Notes: generated from the sequence alone by a model not told the origin. A stretch of 64,000 nucleotides of DNA from Hymenobacter edaphi (GCF_003258365.1 NZ_QHKM01000007.1:210665-274664); one strand, 5' to 3'; positions 41,498 through 49,871 are shown, numbered from the stretch's first letter. Numbers and translations are program-made.

Positions 41498-42175
41498 CTA
41501 GAACTTCAGGCCAAGGTCGAGGGCAATTTCGCGGTTTTTGATGCTCACGTCGTTGTATTTGCGCGTGTTGTCGAAAAACCGGTCGACGTTGAGCAGGCCG
41601 TGGTGGTACGACACGCCGGCGAATACCTTGGTGCTCTGCCCAAGCTGGTACTCGACGCCGGTGCCGCCCAGCAGGCCGAAATCGGCGAACAGGAAGTGGC
41701 TGCGGGAGCGTTTTGTCTCGGCATTGAAGTCCGTGAAGTATTTGTCGCCGTTGATGCGGCCGCCGGTGAGGCCGCTGACCACGCCGCCGACCTGGAAGTA
41801 CAGCTTCACGTCGGTAGCTACCTCATTGGTGAAAAGCTTCACCGTCACGGGTACTTCCACGTATTGCAGGCGCACTTTCTGCTTGAGCAGCGGGCTGCCC
41901 GTAATAGCCGGTTCGTTGTAAGTGAAAGTACCGCCCTTGCTGGTCAGCTGCAGGCCGGTGCTGAAGGCGTAGTTCTGGCCGAAAAAGTAGTCGACCACCA
42001 GGCCGCCGCCGATGCTGGCCAGGCTGCCATCCTTGTCGAAGTTGTATGCTGGAGGTGAGGTAGCGGCCAGGCTGCTGACGCTGGGCGACACTTTCAAACC
42101 GATTTCAACCTGGGCCGAGGCCGTGGTGGCGGCGCCGCCCGTGAGCAGGACCAGCGCGAGTAGGGCTTTTTTCAT
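41498..42175 (-). CDS. PorT-family outer-membrane barrel protein
   Basis: 225 aa. Start at MKKALLALVLLTGGAATTAS, a signal peptide; upstream open frame is antisense to gldB. The mature part reads VEIGLKVSPSVSSLA, then GGGLVVDYFFGQNYAFSTGL, YVEVPVTVKLFTNEVATDVK, GVEYQLGQSTKVFAGVSYHH and ends ALDLGLKF with a terminal Phe. This is the pattern of eight-stranded PorT/OmpW-like barrels of Bacteroidota (conserved YVEVPV segment). Ligand or role not known. Divergent from gldB with an AT-rich shared promoter region at 42251-42269. Confidence 0.85.
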   Translation of the reverse strand: MKKALLALVLLTGGAATTASAQVEIGLKVSPSVSSLAATSPPAYNFDKDGSLASIGGGLVVDYFFGQNYAFSTGLQLTSKGGTFTYNEPAITGSPLLKQKVRLQYVEVPVTVKLFTNEVATDVKLYFQVGGVVSGLTGGRINGDKYFTDFNAETKRSRSHFLFADFGLLGGTGVEYQLGQSTKVFAGVSYHHGLLNVDRFFDNTRKYNDVSIKNREIALDLGLKF

Positions 42176-42250
42176 AGGGAAGATGACACGCTTAGGCCAC
42201 GCCGTGCGTTGCTGATGCCAGGCCGGATACGGGCGGGCCGGCGTTTTGGC

Positions 42251-42269
42251 TAATTTCGCCCTAAATATA
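42251..42269. promoter_or_regulatory. Divergent promoter region, barrel gene and gldB
   Basis: Plus strand TAATTTCG (42251-42258) and minus strand TATATTTA (42262-42269) are each one base from TAnnTTTG. They lie 31 and 86 bases from the gldB and barrel-gene starts. Confidence 0.35.
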
Positions 42270-42289
42270 GACGCCCCTTGCGACCAACC

Positions 42290-43309
42290 ATGCGTTTCCC
42301 GCGTTTGCCTTCCTGGCTGAGCCTGCCGGCTTTGGCAACCCTGCTGCTGCTGCAAACTGCCTGCAGCCGCGACGAGAAGTCCTGCGAAATGCCCGCCGAC
42401 GTGGCCGCCGTGCAGGCGCCCGTGCAGTTGCAGCGCCTGGAGAAGCCCTTCTTCCAGATTCGCACCCCCGCCGACGCCAAGCAGTTCATGGACCGGGAGC
42501 CGCTGTTTGCCCGCTACTTCCTGCAGCGTCCCAAGTATCCTTCGGACGAAATTCTGCAGCAGACGCTGGTGAAGCTGGCCACCAACCCCGGCCTGCAGAA
42601 GCTCAGCCAGCAGGCCGACAGCACCTTTCGCGACACCGAGCAGTGGCAGGGCAATCTGCAGCGCATGTTTCAGTACGTGCGCTACTATTTCCCCGATTTC
42701 CGGGTGCCACAGGCCAAAACCTTCGTCAGCGGCCTGAGCCAGGACATCTTCGTCAACGATAGTCTGCTGGTTATCAGTACCGATTTCTTCGTGGGGCCCA
42801 CGGCGGTGTACCTGCCCAACGTACCGGCCTACATCCAGCGCCGCTACCGCCCCGAGTACGTGCTGCCGACGGTGGCCCTGGCCGTATCGAGCAAGTACAA
42901 CAAGCGGACGCTGACCAGTACTACCACGCTGGCCGAGATGATTCAAAATGGCAAGGCCCTCTACTTCGCCGAGAAAGTGCTGCCCTGCGCCGCCGATTCG
43001 CTGCTGATTGGCTTTTCGGCCAAGGACCTGGAGAACGTGCACTTCAACGAGGCCAAAATCTGGGGGCACTTCCTGCAGAAGAACCTGCTGTACGATACCA
43101 ACCCCTTCCTGATTCAGAAGTACGTGGGCGAGCGGCCCAACGTGCCCGAAATCGATAAAACCTGCCCCGGACGGGTGGGCCAGTGGGTGGGTTGGCAGAT
43201 CGTGCGCAAGTACATGGCCGACAACCCCAAGGTGACTCTGGCTCAGCTTATGGCCACCAAAGACGCCCAGCGCATCCTGAGCGACTCCCACTACCGCCCC
43301 CGGAAGTAG
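42290..43309 (+). CDS. gldB: Gliding motility lipoprotein GldB
   Basis: 339 aa from ATG at 42290 (MRFPRLPSWLSLPALATLLL), with a lipobox QTAC; a TTG four codons upstream is less likely. GldB is a lipoprotein required for gliding in Flavobacterium. The long body contains FQIRTPADAKQFMDREPLFA, YYFPDFRVPQAKTFVSGLSQ, DIFVNDSLLVISTDFFVG, LPNVPAYIQRRYRPEYVLP and the C-terminal GRVGQWVGWQIVRKYM, all consistent with the family, which has a zinc-peptidase-like appearance (gliding protein GldB / DUF2268-like). gldD is 7 kb away. Its stop codon is inside the left arm of a palindromic repeat. Confidence 0.9.
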   Translation: MRFPRLPSWLSLPALATLLLLQTACSRDEKSCEMPADVAAVQAPVQLQRLEKPFFQIRTPADAKQFMDREPLFARYFLQRPKYPSDEILQQTLVKLATNPGLQKLSQQADSTFRDTEQWQGNLQRMFQYVRYYFPDFRVPQAKTFVSGLSQDIFVNDSLLVISTDFFVGPTAVYLPNVPAYIQRRYRPEYVLPTVALAVSSKYNKRTLTSTTTLAEMIQNGKALYFAEKVLPCAADSLLIGFSAKDLENVHFNEAKIWGHFLQKNLLYDTNPFLIQKYVGERPNVPEIDKTCPGRVGQWVGWQIVRKYMADNPKVTLAQLMATKDAQRILSDSHYRPRK

Positions 43310-43422
43310 TGAAACAGTGAGGTGATGAACGGGTGAGTGACGTTCTGCTTGCGCAGTCTGTGCGGCTGTGCTGTAGCCTCCCTAACACCAAACTCACCCG
43401 TTCACCACCTCCCCATTTCACT
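43309..43422. repeat. Unit-repeat palindrome between gldB and glycosyltransferase
   Basis: Left arm 43309-43338 GTGAAACAGTGAGGTGATGA plus ACGGGTGAGT; right arm 43392-43422 is its near complement. Built of GGTGANNN 8-nt units. The left arm begins in the gldB stop codon and the right arm ends 4 bases before the GTG of the next gene, so it fills the gap. Confidence 0.85.
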
Positions 43423-43426
43423 GCCC

Positions 43427-44626
43427 GTGCGCATTGCCGTTTTCAGCCAGTACCACACCAACCCCGACTGTCCGGCCACCAGCAGGCACTACACGCTGCT
43501 GCAGCACATTGCCCGCCGGCACGAGGTCACGCTGATTACGACCAACACCTGGGAGCGGCAGCGGCTGACCCGGCAGTATCCCTGGCTGCCCGAGGGCGTG
43601 CAGATGCTGGCCGCCGACATTCCCTATCACAACCGCATGGGCGTGGCCGCGCGGGGCTGGGCCTTCGTGAAGTATATGGGCTACGCCTGGCGCCAGGGGC
43701 TGCGCATCCCGAAGCCCGACGTTATCTGGGGCATCAGCACACCGCTGTCGGCCGCCTGGGTGGCGGGGCAGGTGGCGCGGCAGCGGCGGGTGCCGTGGGT
43801 GTTTGAGGTGCAGGACTTATGGCCGACGTTTCCCATCGAAATGGGGGTGGTGCGCAACCGCCTGGCCCAGCAACAGCTCTACGCCGCCGAACGGCGGCTC
43901 TACGAGCAGGCCCGGCACATCGTCACCCTCTCGCCGGGCATGACGGATTACGTACGCCAGCTGGGTTTTGCCGAGGCCAAAATCAGCACCATTCTCAACG
44001 GCACCGACCTCGACCAGGCCGCCCGCGCCACGCCGGATGCCGTGGCCGCGCTGCGCCAGGAACACGGGCTGCAAGGCCGGCCGGTGGTGCTCTACGCCGG
44101 CACCTTCGGCCGGGCCAACGACATTCCGACGCTGGTGCGGGCCGCTGAAATGCTGTACCGCCAGCGGCCCGAAGTAGTCTGGCTGTTCATGGGCCACGGC
44201 TACGACGAGCCGCTGCTGCGCGAAGCGGCCACGCGCTGCCCGGCCATCCGGCTGGTGCCGCCCCAGCCGCGCCACGCCGTGTTCACCTGGCTGGCCGCCG
44301 CCGATGTATCCGTGGTGTCGTTCATCAACAAGCCGGTGCTCGATACGAACTCCCCGGCCAAGTTCTACGACAGCCTCGCCGTGGGCACGCCGGTGGTGGT
44401 GACCAACCCGGGCTGGACGAAAGATTTTGTGCAGGAGCACCGCTGCGGCTGGTACGTGCCCGCCGAGCAGCCCCAGCCGCTGGCGGAGCAGGTAGCCACC
44501 GTGCTGAGCAACCCGGCCGAAACCCGGGCCGCCGGGCAGCGCGGGCAGGCCGTGGCCCGGCAGTTATTCGACCGGCAGCAGCTGGCGGCGCGGATGCAGC
44601 TGATTCTGGAGCAGGCCGCCGGCTAA
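43427..44626 (+). CDS. Glycosyltransferase family 4
   Basis: 399 aa from GTG at 43427 (VRIAVFSQYHTNPDCPATSR); the preceding open stretch belongs to the repeat. GT-B fold, two Rossmann domains. N-terminal domain: IPKPDVIWGISTPLSAAWVA and PWVFEVQDLWP, typical of WbuB/sugar-transferring GT4 enzymes. C-terminal domain: GRPVVLYAGTFGRANDIPTL, WLFMGHGYDEPLL, and the donor-binding SPAKFYDSLAVGTPVVVTNP where the E-x7-E motif would lie. Likely role is in polysaccharide or lipopolysaccharide assembly; acceptor unknown. Its stop codon overlaps that of nth, which is convergent. Confidence 0.85.
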   Translation: MRIAVFSQYHTNPDCPATSRHYTLLQHIARRHEVTLITTNTWERQRLTRQYPWLPEGVQMLAADIPYHNRMGVAARGWAFVKYMGYAWRQGLRIPKPDVIWGISTPLSAAWVAGQVARQRRVPWVFEVQDLWPTFPIEMGVVRNRLAQQQLYAAERRLYEQARHIVTLSPGMTDYVRQLGFAEAKISTILNGTDLDQAARATPDAVAALRQEHGLQGRPVVLYAGTFGRANDIPTLVRAAEMLYRQRPEVVWLFMGHGYDEPLLREAATRCPAIRLVPPQPRHAVFTWLAAADVSVVSFINKPVLDTNSPAKFYDSLAVGTPVVVTNPGWTKDFVQEHRCGWYVPAEQPQPLAEQVATVLSNPAETRAAGQRGQAVARQLFDRQQLAARMQLILEQAAG

Positions 44627-45297
44627 ACCGGTGCCACCACCGGCTCCAAATCCGGCTTCACTGATTTGTTATAGTAGTTGCAAATATCCGTCAGCGGGCA
44701 CTGCAGGCACTTGGGGCTGCGCGCCACGCAGATGTAGCGGCCGTGCAGAATCAGCCAGTGGTGGGCCTTCGGAATCAGTGCCTCGGGAATGTGCTTGACC
44801 AGTCCCTTTTCCACGGCCAGCGGCGTGGTGGCCGAGCGCGGAACCAGACCGAGCCGGTGCGCCACCCGAAACACGTGCGTATCCACGGCCATGGCGGGCT
44901 GGTTGTAGATAACCGACACGATGACGTTGGCCGTCTTGCGCCCCACACCGGGCAGCAGCTGCAGGTCTTCGAGCCGGTCGGGCACTTCCCCGCCAAATTT
45001 TTCCACCAGCATGCGGCCCAGCCCGGCCAGGTGCTTGGCTTTGTTGTTCGGGTACGACACGCTGCGGATAAACGGGAAGATGTCTTCCGCCGACGCCGCG
45101 GCCAGCCGCTCGGCCGTCGGGAACTGCTCGAACAGCTTGGGCGTGACCAGGTTCACCCGCTTGTCGGTGCACTGTGCGCTGAGCACCACGGCCACCAGCA
45201 GCTCGTACGGGCTGCCGTAGTGCAGCTCGGTTTCGGGGGCGGGAAAGTTCTCGGTGAAGTACGCCAGAAAGCGGCGAAACCGTTCGGCCAGGCGCAT
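44623..45297 (-). CDS. nth: Endonuclease III
   Basis: 224 aa. DNA glycosylase/AP lyase for oxidised pyrimidines. Helix-hairpin-helix LLPGVGRKTANVIVSVIYNQ with the catalytic Lys, catalytic Asp in AMAVDTHVFRVAHRLG, and a complete C-x6-C-x2-C-x5-C iron-sulfur motif in CVARSPKCLQCPLTDIC. A short tail follows. Convergent with the glycosyltransferase; the two stop codons overlap (CTAA). Upstream is a palindromic repeat and a small gene on the same strand. Confidence 0.95.
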   Translation of the reverse strand: MRLAERFRRFLAYFTENFPAPETELHYGSPYELLVAVVLSAQCTDKRVNLVTPKLFEQFPTAERLAAASAEDIFPFIRSVSYPNNKAKHLAGLGRMLVEKFGGEVPDRLEDLQLLPGVGRKTANVIVSVIYNQPAMAVDTHVFRVAHRLGLVPRSATTPLAVEKGLVKHIPEALIPKAHHWLILHGRYICVARSPKCLQCPLTDICNYYNKSVKPDLEPVVAPV

Positions 45298-45302
45298 AAA
45301 GG

Positions 45303-45390
45303 GAAATGGTGATTTAGTGACTTAGCGAAACCCGCAGCCAAAGCTACAAGTTCGCCAACTCACTAAATCACCATTTCGCTAAATCACCAC
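45303..45390. repeat. Unit-repeat palindrome between nth and the small gene
   Basis: Left arm 45303-45330 AAATGGTGATTTAGTGACTT and on; right arm 45351-45390 with CACTAAATCACCATTTCGCTAAATCACCA-type units. Units are 8 nt: GGTGATTT / AGTGACTT / AGCGAAAC. The right arm is one unit longer. It fills the gap from the nth start to the stop codon of the 76-aa gene. Confidence 0.85.
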
Positions 45391-45621
45391 TTACTCCGCC
45401 CGCAGGAAGGTGCGGGAGTATTGCAGGATGTTTTGCACGGCCCGGTCGGAGGGGCCGGGCTGCAGTGCGTCGAGGTAGCGTTGGGCTTCCAGCAGGTCGG
45501 CGCAACGGGCGGCCAGGTCGGCGTCGTGCAGCAGGGCCTGTTCTACGCTGTGATTCTCCTTAGCCGGCAATTCGTTGTACACATACCGGAGCAGGGTCTC
45601 GTGGGTAAAGGTTTTGATCAT
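45391..45621 (-). CDS. Small protein overlapping the sigma factor, possible anti-sigma
   Basis: 76 aa. Its first 62 bases overlap the end of the sigma-factor gene in another frame. It begins MIKTFTHETLLRYVYNELPA, resembling the N-terminal zinc-finger-type or FecR-type anti-sigma start (…LLxYxxxEL…), then helical SVEQALLHDADLAARCADLL. No membrane helix and only one Cys, so it is not a classic ZAS protein. Translational overlap with a sigma factor strongly suggests a role in controlling it. Function is inferred from position only. Confidence 0.65.
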   Translation of the reverse strand: MIKTFTHETLLRYVYNELPAKENHSVEQALLHDADLAARCADLLEAQRYLDALQPGPSDRAVQNILQYSRTFLRAE

Positions 45622-46195
45622 AGAAAACAGGTTGGGCGGCCATTTTCTTCCGCAGGTTGATGAGCGCGTAGCGCATACGGCCCAGCGCCGTGTTGATGCT
45701 CACCCCCGTCGCGTCGGCAATTTCCTGGAAGCTCATGTCGCCGTAGTGACGCATGATGAGCACTTCCTTTTGCGCGGCCGGCAACTCCTGTATTAACTCC
45801 CGAAGGCGCGCGTGGGTTTCCTCCCGCGAGAGAGTATGATCCACGCTTTCTTCCGACAACGACAACGAGTTGAACGCGTGGCCGGTGGCGTCGAGGTTAA
45901 GCTGGGGGTTGCGCTTCTGGCGCCGGAAAAAGTCGATGGCTAAGTTGTGGGCAATGCGGCAGATCCACGACGAGAATTTCCCCTCTTCATTGTACCGGCC
46001 ACTTTTCATCGTGTGAACTGCCTTGATGAACGCATCCTGCAGCAGGTCTTCGGCCACAACGGGGTCTTTCACAATCAGCATGATCGTGGTGAAGACCCGG
46101 CGCTTATGGCGGGCGAGCAACAGGGCGAAGGCTTCTTCCTTGCCGGCAATGTAGAGCGATATCAACGCGGAGTCGCTCGGCTGCATGGTTTCCAT
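45560..46195 (-). CDS. ECF-type RNA polymerase sigma factor
   Basis: 211 aa. Region 2: EEAFALLLARHKRRVFTTIM, DPVVAEDLLQDAFIKAVHTM, KFSSWICRIAHNLAIDFFRR. Region 4: LIQELPAAQKEVLIMRHYGDM, SFQEIADATGVSINTALGRM then RYALINLRKKM, the helix-turn-helix. About 30 residues extend past region 4. Conventional ECF size and spacing. An alternative start is the Met at codon 4. It has its own promoter with a standard -33/-7 pair at 46294-46324. The next gene overlaps by 62 bases and may encode its regulator. Confidence 0.9.
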   Translation of the reverse strand: METMQPSDSALISLYIAGKEEAFALLLARHKRRVFTTIMLIVKDPVVAEDLLQDAFIKAVHTMKSGRYNEEGKFSSWICRIAHNLAIDFFRRQKRNPQLNLDATGHAFNSLSLSEESVDHTLSREETHARLRELIQELPAAQKEVLIMRHYGDMSFQEIADATGVSINTALGRMRYALINLRKKMAAQPVFYDQNLYPRDPAPVCVQRIAG

Positions 46196-46293
46196 AAAGG
46201 GCTACGGTTAGGGGAACGTAGAGCTTTAGGCCATATTGTGCAGGTTGCCGTGAAAAATCGGGAAGTGAAGGGCGAATGAATTATCGCAGTGAC

Positions 46294-46324
46294 CAAATGT
46301 ATAATTCTGTTACATCGGATGCAA
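46294..46324 (-). promoter_or_regulatory. Promoter of the sigma-factor gene
   Basis: Minus strand TTG (46322-46324), 20-base spacer, TACATTTG (46294-46301). It lies about 100 bases upstream of the start. Confidence 0.7.
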
Positions 46325-46381
46325 CGGGTACTGCCCAGTTCACGACAATATTTTTTTAGAGCTTCCGACGGACATAAAAAA

Positions 46382-46402
46382 AGCCCGCTGCGGCAGCGGG
46401 CT
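46382..46402 (-). terminator. Terminator after the DUF6799 gene
   Basis: AGCCCGCTG / CAGCGGGCT 9-bp stem with a 3-nt loop, followed on the minus strand by seven T residues. Confidence 0.9.
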
Positions 46403-46433
46403 GGGTATCAGCAAAAATCGCGCCCTACGCAGT

Positions 46434-46970
46434 TTAACGCGGGCTGCCGAGGCTACGCAGTTGCTCGTCGAGGGCGGCGCCGCCGGGGGCAGTGCCCACG
46501 GCCTGCGCGGTGCGGTCGGCGAGGCGGTCGGTGAGCTGCTGGAGCAGGGCCACGCGGCGCTCCAGGACCTGCAGCTGCTGCACGGTGGCGGCCGAAACAG
46601 GGTTGGCGGGCAGGCCGGTAATCTGCGCTTCGCCCCGGCCGCCGGCCACGGCGCGGTTGCGCTGCTCGATGCTCTGGGCCGACTGCATGTCGTCGCGCAG
46701 ATTCACCACCACGCCCTGCATGTTGACGGCCTGGCCGTTGGGCAGCAGCTGGCGGGTGCCGTCTTTCTTCACCAGTATGCCCGAGGGATTGATAACGGAG
46801 CCGTCGTTGAGCGTCAGCGGGCCTTCGAGGCGAAAGGCCTGCCCGGCCTGCAGCTTCATGACCACCCCGTTTTCGCGGAAGGCGCCGTCTTTCAGGCTGT
46901 AAACGGGCTGTTGGGCGAGGGCCAGCAGGGTTAGGCAACTCAGCAGGGCAGTCAGCAGCAGTCGGGGCAT
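46434..46970 (-). CDS. DUF6799 domain secreted protein
   Basis: 178 aa with the start at MPRLLLTALLSCLTLLALAQ, a signal peptide. The repeat-like region of residues 22-95 reads YSLKDGAFRENGVVMKLQAG, LTLNDGSVINPSGILVKKDG, TRQLLPNGQAVNMQGVVVNL; this is the DUF6799 pattern common in Hymenobacter. A C-terminal helical stretch (QQLQVLERRVALLQQLTDRL) is a likely coiled coil. Function unknown. A terminator follows, so it is probably alone or with the upstream 139-aa gene. Confidence 0.75.
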   Translation of the reverse strand: MPRLLLTALLSCLTLLALAQQPVYSLKDGAFRENGVVMKLQAGQAFRLEGPLTLNDGSVINPSGILVKKDGTRQLLPNGQAVNMQGVVVNLRDDMQSAQSIEQRNRAVAGGRGEAQITGLPANPVSAATVQQLQVLERRVALLQQLTDRLADRTAQAVGTAPGGAALDEQLRSLGSPR

Positions 46971-47044
46971 GGGGGCGGGGCGCGGCGGGGTGTGGGCGCC
47001 GCGCGCTCTGCTAGCCCGTACGCAGGCCGGGCGGCCGCTGTTGC

Positions 47045-47464
47045 TCAGAGGACTGGGGCGGCTTCGGCGTGGCGGCAATGCTCCAGCCAGTGCAGAGCGG
47101 CGGCCTCGTCGGAGAACAGGGCCACTTCGTAGCAATTGAGCAGGGCCGGCCGACCCGCGGGCACGAAGTCCGTCAGGTGCGAGGGGGAGAGCAGATAGGC
47201 CAGGTAAACGCGCTGGGGAAAGTACTCGGCCAGGCGGGGCAGGAAGGTTTCGATAACCCAACGGGTGGCAGCCAGGCTGGCCGGGCCACGACGGCGCATA
47301 TCCAGCAGCCAGTACCGGGCGCCGTACGGGGCGGCCACGGCCAGGGCAGCTTCGTAGCCCAGGCGTACTTCGGCATCGGAGGTGCTGCGCAGCCAGCGGC
47401 TGAACAGCAGGCCCAGGTCGGTGCGGAAGGAAAGGTCGATGAAATCAGTGGGGGCGGTGCTCAT
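47045..47464 (-). CDS. Hypothetical STAS-like protein
   Basis: 139 aa cytoplasmic-type protein. It has the alternating strand/helix pattern of small alpha/beta proteins: FIDLSFRTDLGLLFSRWLRS, YGARYWLLDMRRRGPASLAA, TRWVIETFLPRLAEYFPQRV and YEVALFSDEAAALHWLEHCR. Similar short proteins that resemble SpoIIAA/STAS folds are frequent in Hymenobacter, but no domain is assigned with confidence. No signal peptide. On the same strand as the DUF6799 gene, 74 bases upstream of it. Confidence 0.65.
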   Translation of the reverse strand: MSTAPTDFIDLSFRTDLGLLFSRWLRSTSDAEVRLGYEAALAVAAPYGARYWLLDMRRRGPASLAATRWVIETFLPRLAEYFPQRVYLAYLLSPSHLTDFVPAGRPALLNCYEVALFSDEAAALHWLEHCRHAEAAPVL

Positions 47465-47795
47465 AGGACGCGGGAAATGAGAAGCACCGCGCCGGTGGGG
47501 GCGCAGCCAGACAATGGAAAAGCGCCCTGCGCAGAGCAGTCTGCGCGAGCCGCCAACGGGAAAAGCAAGCCAACGGGTGGTGCCTCGGCACCGGATGAGC
47601 GGGGCGGCCGGGGCGGGCCGCCGGCAATAGGCGAAAACGGAGCGCTGAAAAGCCGGGCCGGTGGAGCCGCAGGAGGGGGCATCAGGCGGGATGCCGCGCC
47701 GGGGCGTTGTCTAACAATGGTACAAAAATCGAAGCCCTTTTCCAAACCCAATGGCCGGGTTCGGGCAGGATTAATGCCACTGTTACGGGGCGGGC

Positions 47796-47803
47796 TACCT
47801 TTG
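47796..47803 (+). promoter_or_regulatory. MFS gene promoter -7 box
   Basis: TACCTTTG, 27 bases before the ATG at 47830. It lies at the end of a 365-base gap (47465-47829) that otherwise shows no gene or clear repeat. Confidence 0.65.
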
Positions 47804-47829
47804 CCGCCGCTTTCCGTTTGAGGCTTCCT

Positions 47830-49113
47830 ATGAGTATTGCCGACGCCACCCCCCGCCACGACCCCTACGCCGCCCTGCGCCTGCCCGAGTTTCGCCGCCT
47901 GATTATGGCCCGGGTGTGCTTTGTGGTGGCCACGCGCATCCAGGGGCTGGTAGTAAGCTGGCAGATTCTGCACCTGACCAACGACCCGCTGGCCCTGGGC
48001 TTTATCGGGCTGGCCGAGGCGGTGCCCAGCATCGGGGTGTCGCTCTACGCGGGGCACGTGGCCGACACGGTGCGCCGCAAGAACATCATCGTGGCGGCGG
48101 TGGCGGTGCTGCTGCTGTGCGCGGTGGCCCTGTGGGGGCTGGCCTCGCCGTGGGGGCTGCCGGTGCTGGCCAAAGACCGGCTCTATACCCTGCCGCTGTA
48201 CGGGGTTATTTTCGTCAGCGGCATTGCGCGGGGCTTTCTGGGCCCGGCGCTGTTTTCCTTTATGCCCCAGCTGCTGCCCGACCGGGAGCGGCTGGCCAAC
48301 GCCATTACCTGGAACAGCACCACGTACCAGGCCTCGGCGGTGCTGGGGCCGGCTATTGGCGGCTACCTGGTGCACTACATCGACGTGGCGCCTTCCTACG
48401 GGGTGGCCGTGGGGCTGCTGCTGCTGGCCCTGCTGCAGTTTGTCAGCATTGCGGGGCGGCCGCTGCCCGCAATCGTGGGGGAGCGGCTGCCGCTGAAGGA
48501 GAGCATTCTGAGCGGGCTGCGGTTTATTTTCAGCAATCAGCTGGTGCTGTCGGCGCTGGCGCTGGACATGTTTGCGGTGCTCTTCGGCGGGGCCGTGGCG
48601 CTGCTGCCGGTGTTTGCGGTGGACATTCTGAAAGTCGGGGCGGCGGGCCTCGGCCACCTGGAGGCGGCCCCGGCGGTGGGCTCGGTGCTGATGGCGGTGG
48701 CCCTGACGTACTTCCCGCTCAAAACCTACGTGGGGCGCAAGCTGCTGTGGGCCGTGGCGGGCTTCGGGCTGGCCACCATCCTGTTTGCCCTGTCCACCAA
48801 CTTCGTGCTGTCGCTGTTTCTGCTGTTCATGACCGGGGTGTTCGACTCGGTGTCGGTGATTGTGCGCTCCACGCTCATCCACACCTTCACGCCCGAGCAC
48901 ATGAAGGGGCGCGTGTCGGCCGTCAACAACATCTTTATCGGCTCCTCCAATGAGCTGGGCGCCTTCGAATCGGGGGCCATGGCCCGGCTGCTGGGCACGG
49001 TGCGCTCGGTGGTATTCGGCGGCACAATGACCATCGTGGTGGTGGGCATCACGGCGGCGCTGGCCCCGCGCCTGCGCCGCCTGCACGACGTGAAGGAGGA
49101 GGCTCCGGCGTAG
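47830..49113 (+). CDS. Major facilitator superfamily transporter
   Basis: 427 aa from ATG at 47830; earlier in-frame starts would precede the promoter box. About 12 hydrophobic helices. It starts MSIADATPRHDPYAALRLPE then FRRLIMARVCFVVATRIQGL, with the intracellular loop GHVADTVRRKNIIV between helices 2 and 3 (the MFS G-x3-D-x2-R-R signature) and a later ERLPLKESILSGLRFIF loop. The pattern is that of the enterobactin-exporter-like / DHA3 drug-proton antiporter families. Substrate unknown. No adjacent RND or MFP genes. Next downstream is the ECF sigma gene. Confidence 0.87.
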   Translation: MSIADATPRHDPYAALRLPEFRRLIMARVCFVVATRIQGLVVSWQILHLTNDPLALGFIGLAEAVPSIGVSLYAGHVADTVRRKNIIVAAVAVLLLCAVALWGLASPWGLPVLAKDRLYTLPLYGVIFVSGIARGFLGPALFSFMPQLLPDRERLANAITWNSTTYQASAVLGPAIGGYLVHYIDVAPSYGVAVGLLLLALLQFVSIAGRPLPAIVGERLPLKESILSGLRFIFSNQLVLSALALDMFAVLFGGAVALLPVFAVDILKVGAAGLGHLEAAPAVGSVLMAVALTYFPLKTYVGRKLLWAVAGFGLATILFALSTNFVLSLFLLFMTGVFDSVSVIVRSTLIHTFTPEHMKGRVSAVNNIFIGSSNELGAFESGAMARLLGTVRSVVFGGTMTIVVVGITAALAPRLRRLHDVKEEAPA

Positions 49114-49127
49114 GGGCGGGCGCGGCG

Positions 49128-49186
49128 GGGCGTATCACATACACGGGTGGGGGTGGGGCGCTGCCGCGAAGGGCGTATCACATACA
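49128..49186 (+). repeat. 16-bp direct repeat upstream of the ECF sigma gene
   Basis: GGGCGTATCACATACA occurs at 49128-49143 and again at 49171-49186, 43 bases apart. Each copy contains the dyad GTAT-CAC-ATAC. The second lies 42 bases upstream of the -7 box at 49228, so the pair could be regulator-binding sites about four helical turns apart. Confidence 0.7.
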
Positions 49187-49227
49187 ATTCATCCTTCGAT
49201 AAAGCCTAGCCGAAACGCTATGTTCCG

Positions 49228-49235
49228 TAGCTTTG
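49228..49235 (+). promoter_or_regulatory. ECF sigma gene promoter -7 box
   Basis: TAGCTTTG, 49 bases before the ATG at 49284. No convincing -33 box at the usual spacing, which would fit activator-dependent use of the direct repeats. Confidence 0.5.
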
Positions 49236-49283
49236 CGGGGCCCGGGCCCGGCCCGGGGCCCCGCGCTGGTTATCCCCGTTGCT

Positions 49284-49871
49284 ATGCCCGAAGTCGACAC
49301 GCTTGATGCTCTCGAAGTCCGCCTCGCGGAGCTGCAGCGCACCGGCGACGGGGAGGCCTTCATGCAGGCCCTGTTCAGCAGCTACTACCGCCCGCTGGGC
49401 AACGTGATTTACCGCGTGGTGCAGGACCGCGCCGTGGCTGAAGACCTGCTCCAGGACGTGTTCATGCGCATCTGGCACAACCGCGAGACGCTCGTCATCA
49501 CGACCACTTACAAGGCCTACCTCTACCGCGCCGCCATGAACGCGGCCCTGCGCCACGCCGAGCGCCGCAAACGGCAGGTGGGCTGGGAGGAGGCCAACCT
49601 CGAGGAACCCGGCCGCGACACCACCGCCGAGCAGCTCGACGCCCAGGACGCGGAGCAGCTGGTGGCCGTGGCGCTGCAGGCGCTGCCGCCGCAGTGCCGG
49701 GCCGTGTTCTTGATGAGCCGGCAGGAGGGCCTGAGCTACCAGCAGATTGCCGAAGCCCTGGACGTGGCCCCCAAAACCGTGGAAAACCAGATGGGCAAGG
49801 CCCTGCGCATCCTGCGCGACAAGCTCAGCGGCTTTCTGGCCGGGCTGCACTCCTGGCTGCTGGTGCTCTAG
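49284..49871 (+). CDS. ECF sigma factor (FecI-like)
   Basis: 195 aa from ATG at 49284 (MPEVDTLDALEVRLAELQRT). Region 2: AFMQALFSSYYRPLGNVIYR, AVAEDLLQDVFMRIWHNRET. Region 4: ALPPQCRAVFLMSRQEGLSY, QQIAEALDVAPKTVENQMGK, ALRILRDKL. Pattern of the Bacteroidota-expanded ECF group normally paired with FecR anti-sigma factors. The only FecR in the window is about 7 kb downstream at 56815. The gene ends 13 bases from the convergent, broken subtilase gene. Confidence 0.9.
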   Translation: MPEVDTLDALEVRLAELQRTGDGEAFMQALFSSYYRPLGNVIYRVVQDRAVAEDLLQDVFMRIWHNRETLVITTTYKAYLYRAAMNAALRHAERRKRQVGWEEANLEEPGRDTTAEQLDAQDAEQLVAVALQALPPQCRAVFLMSRQEGLSYQQIAEALDVAPKTVENQMGKALRILRDKLSGFLAGLHSWLLVL

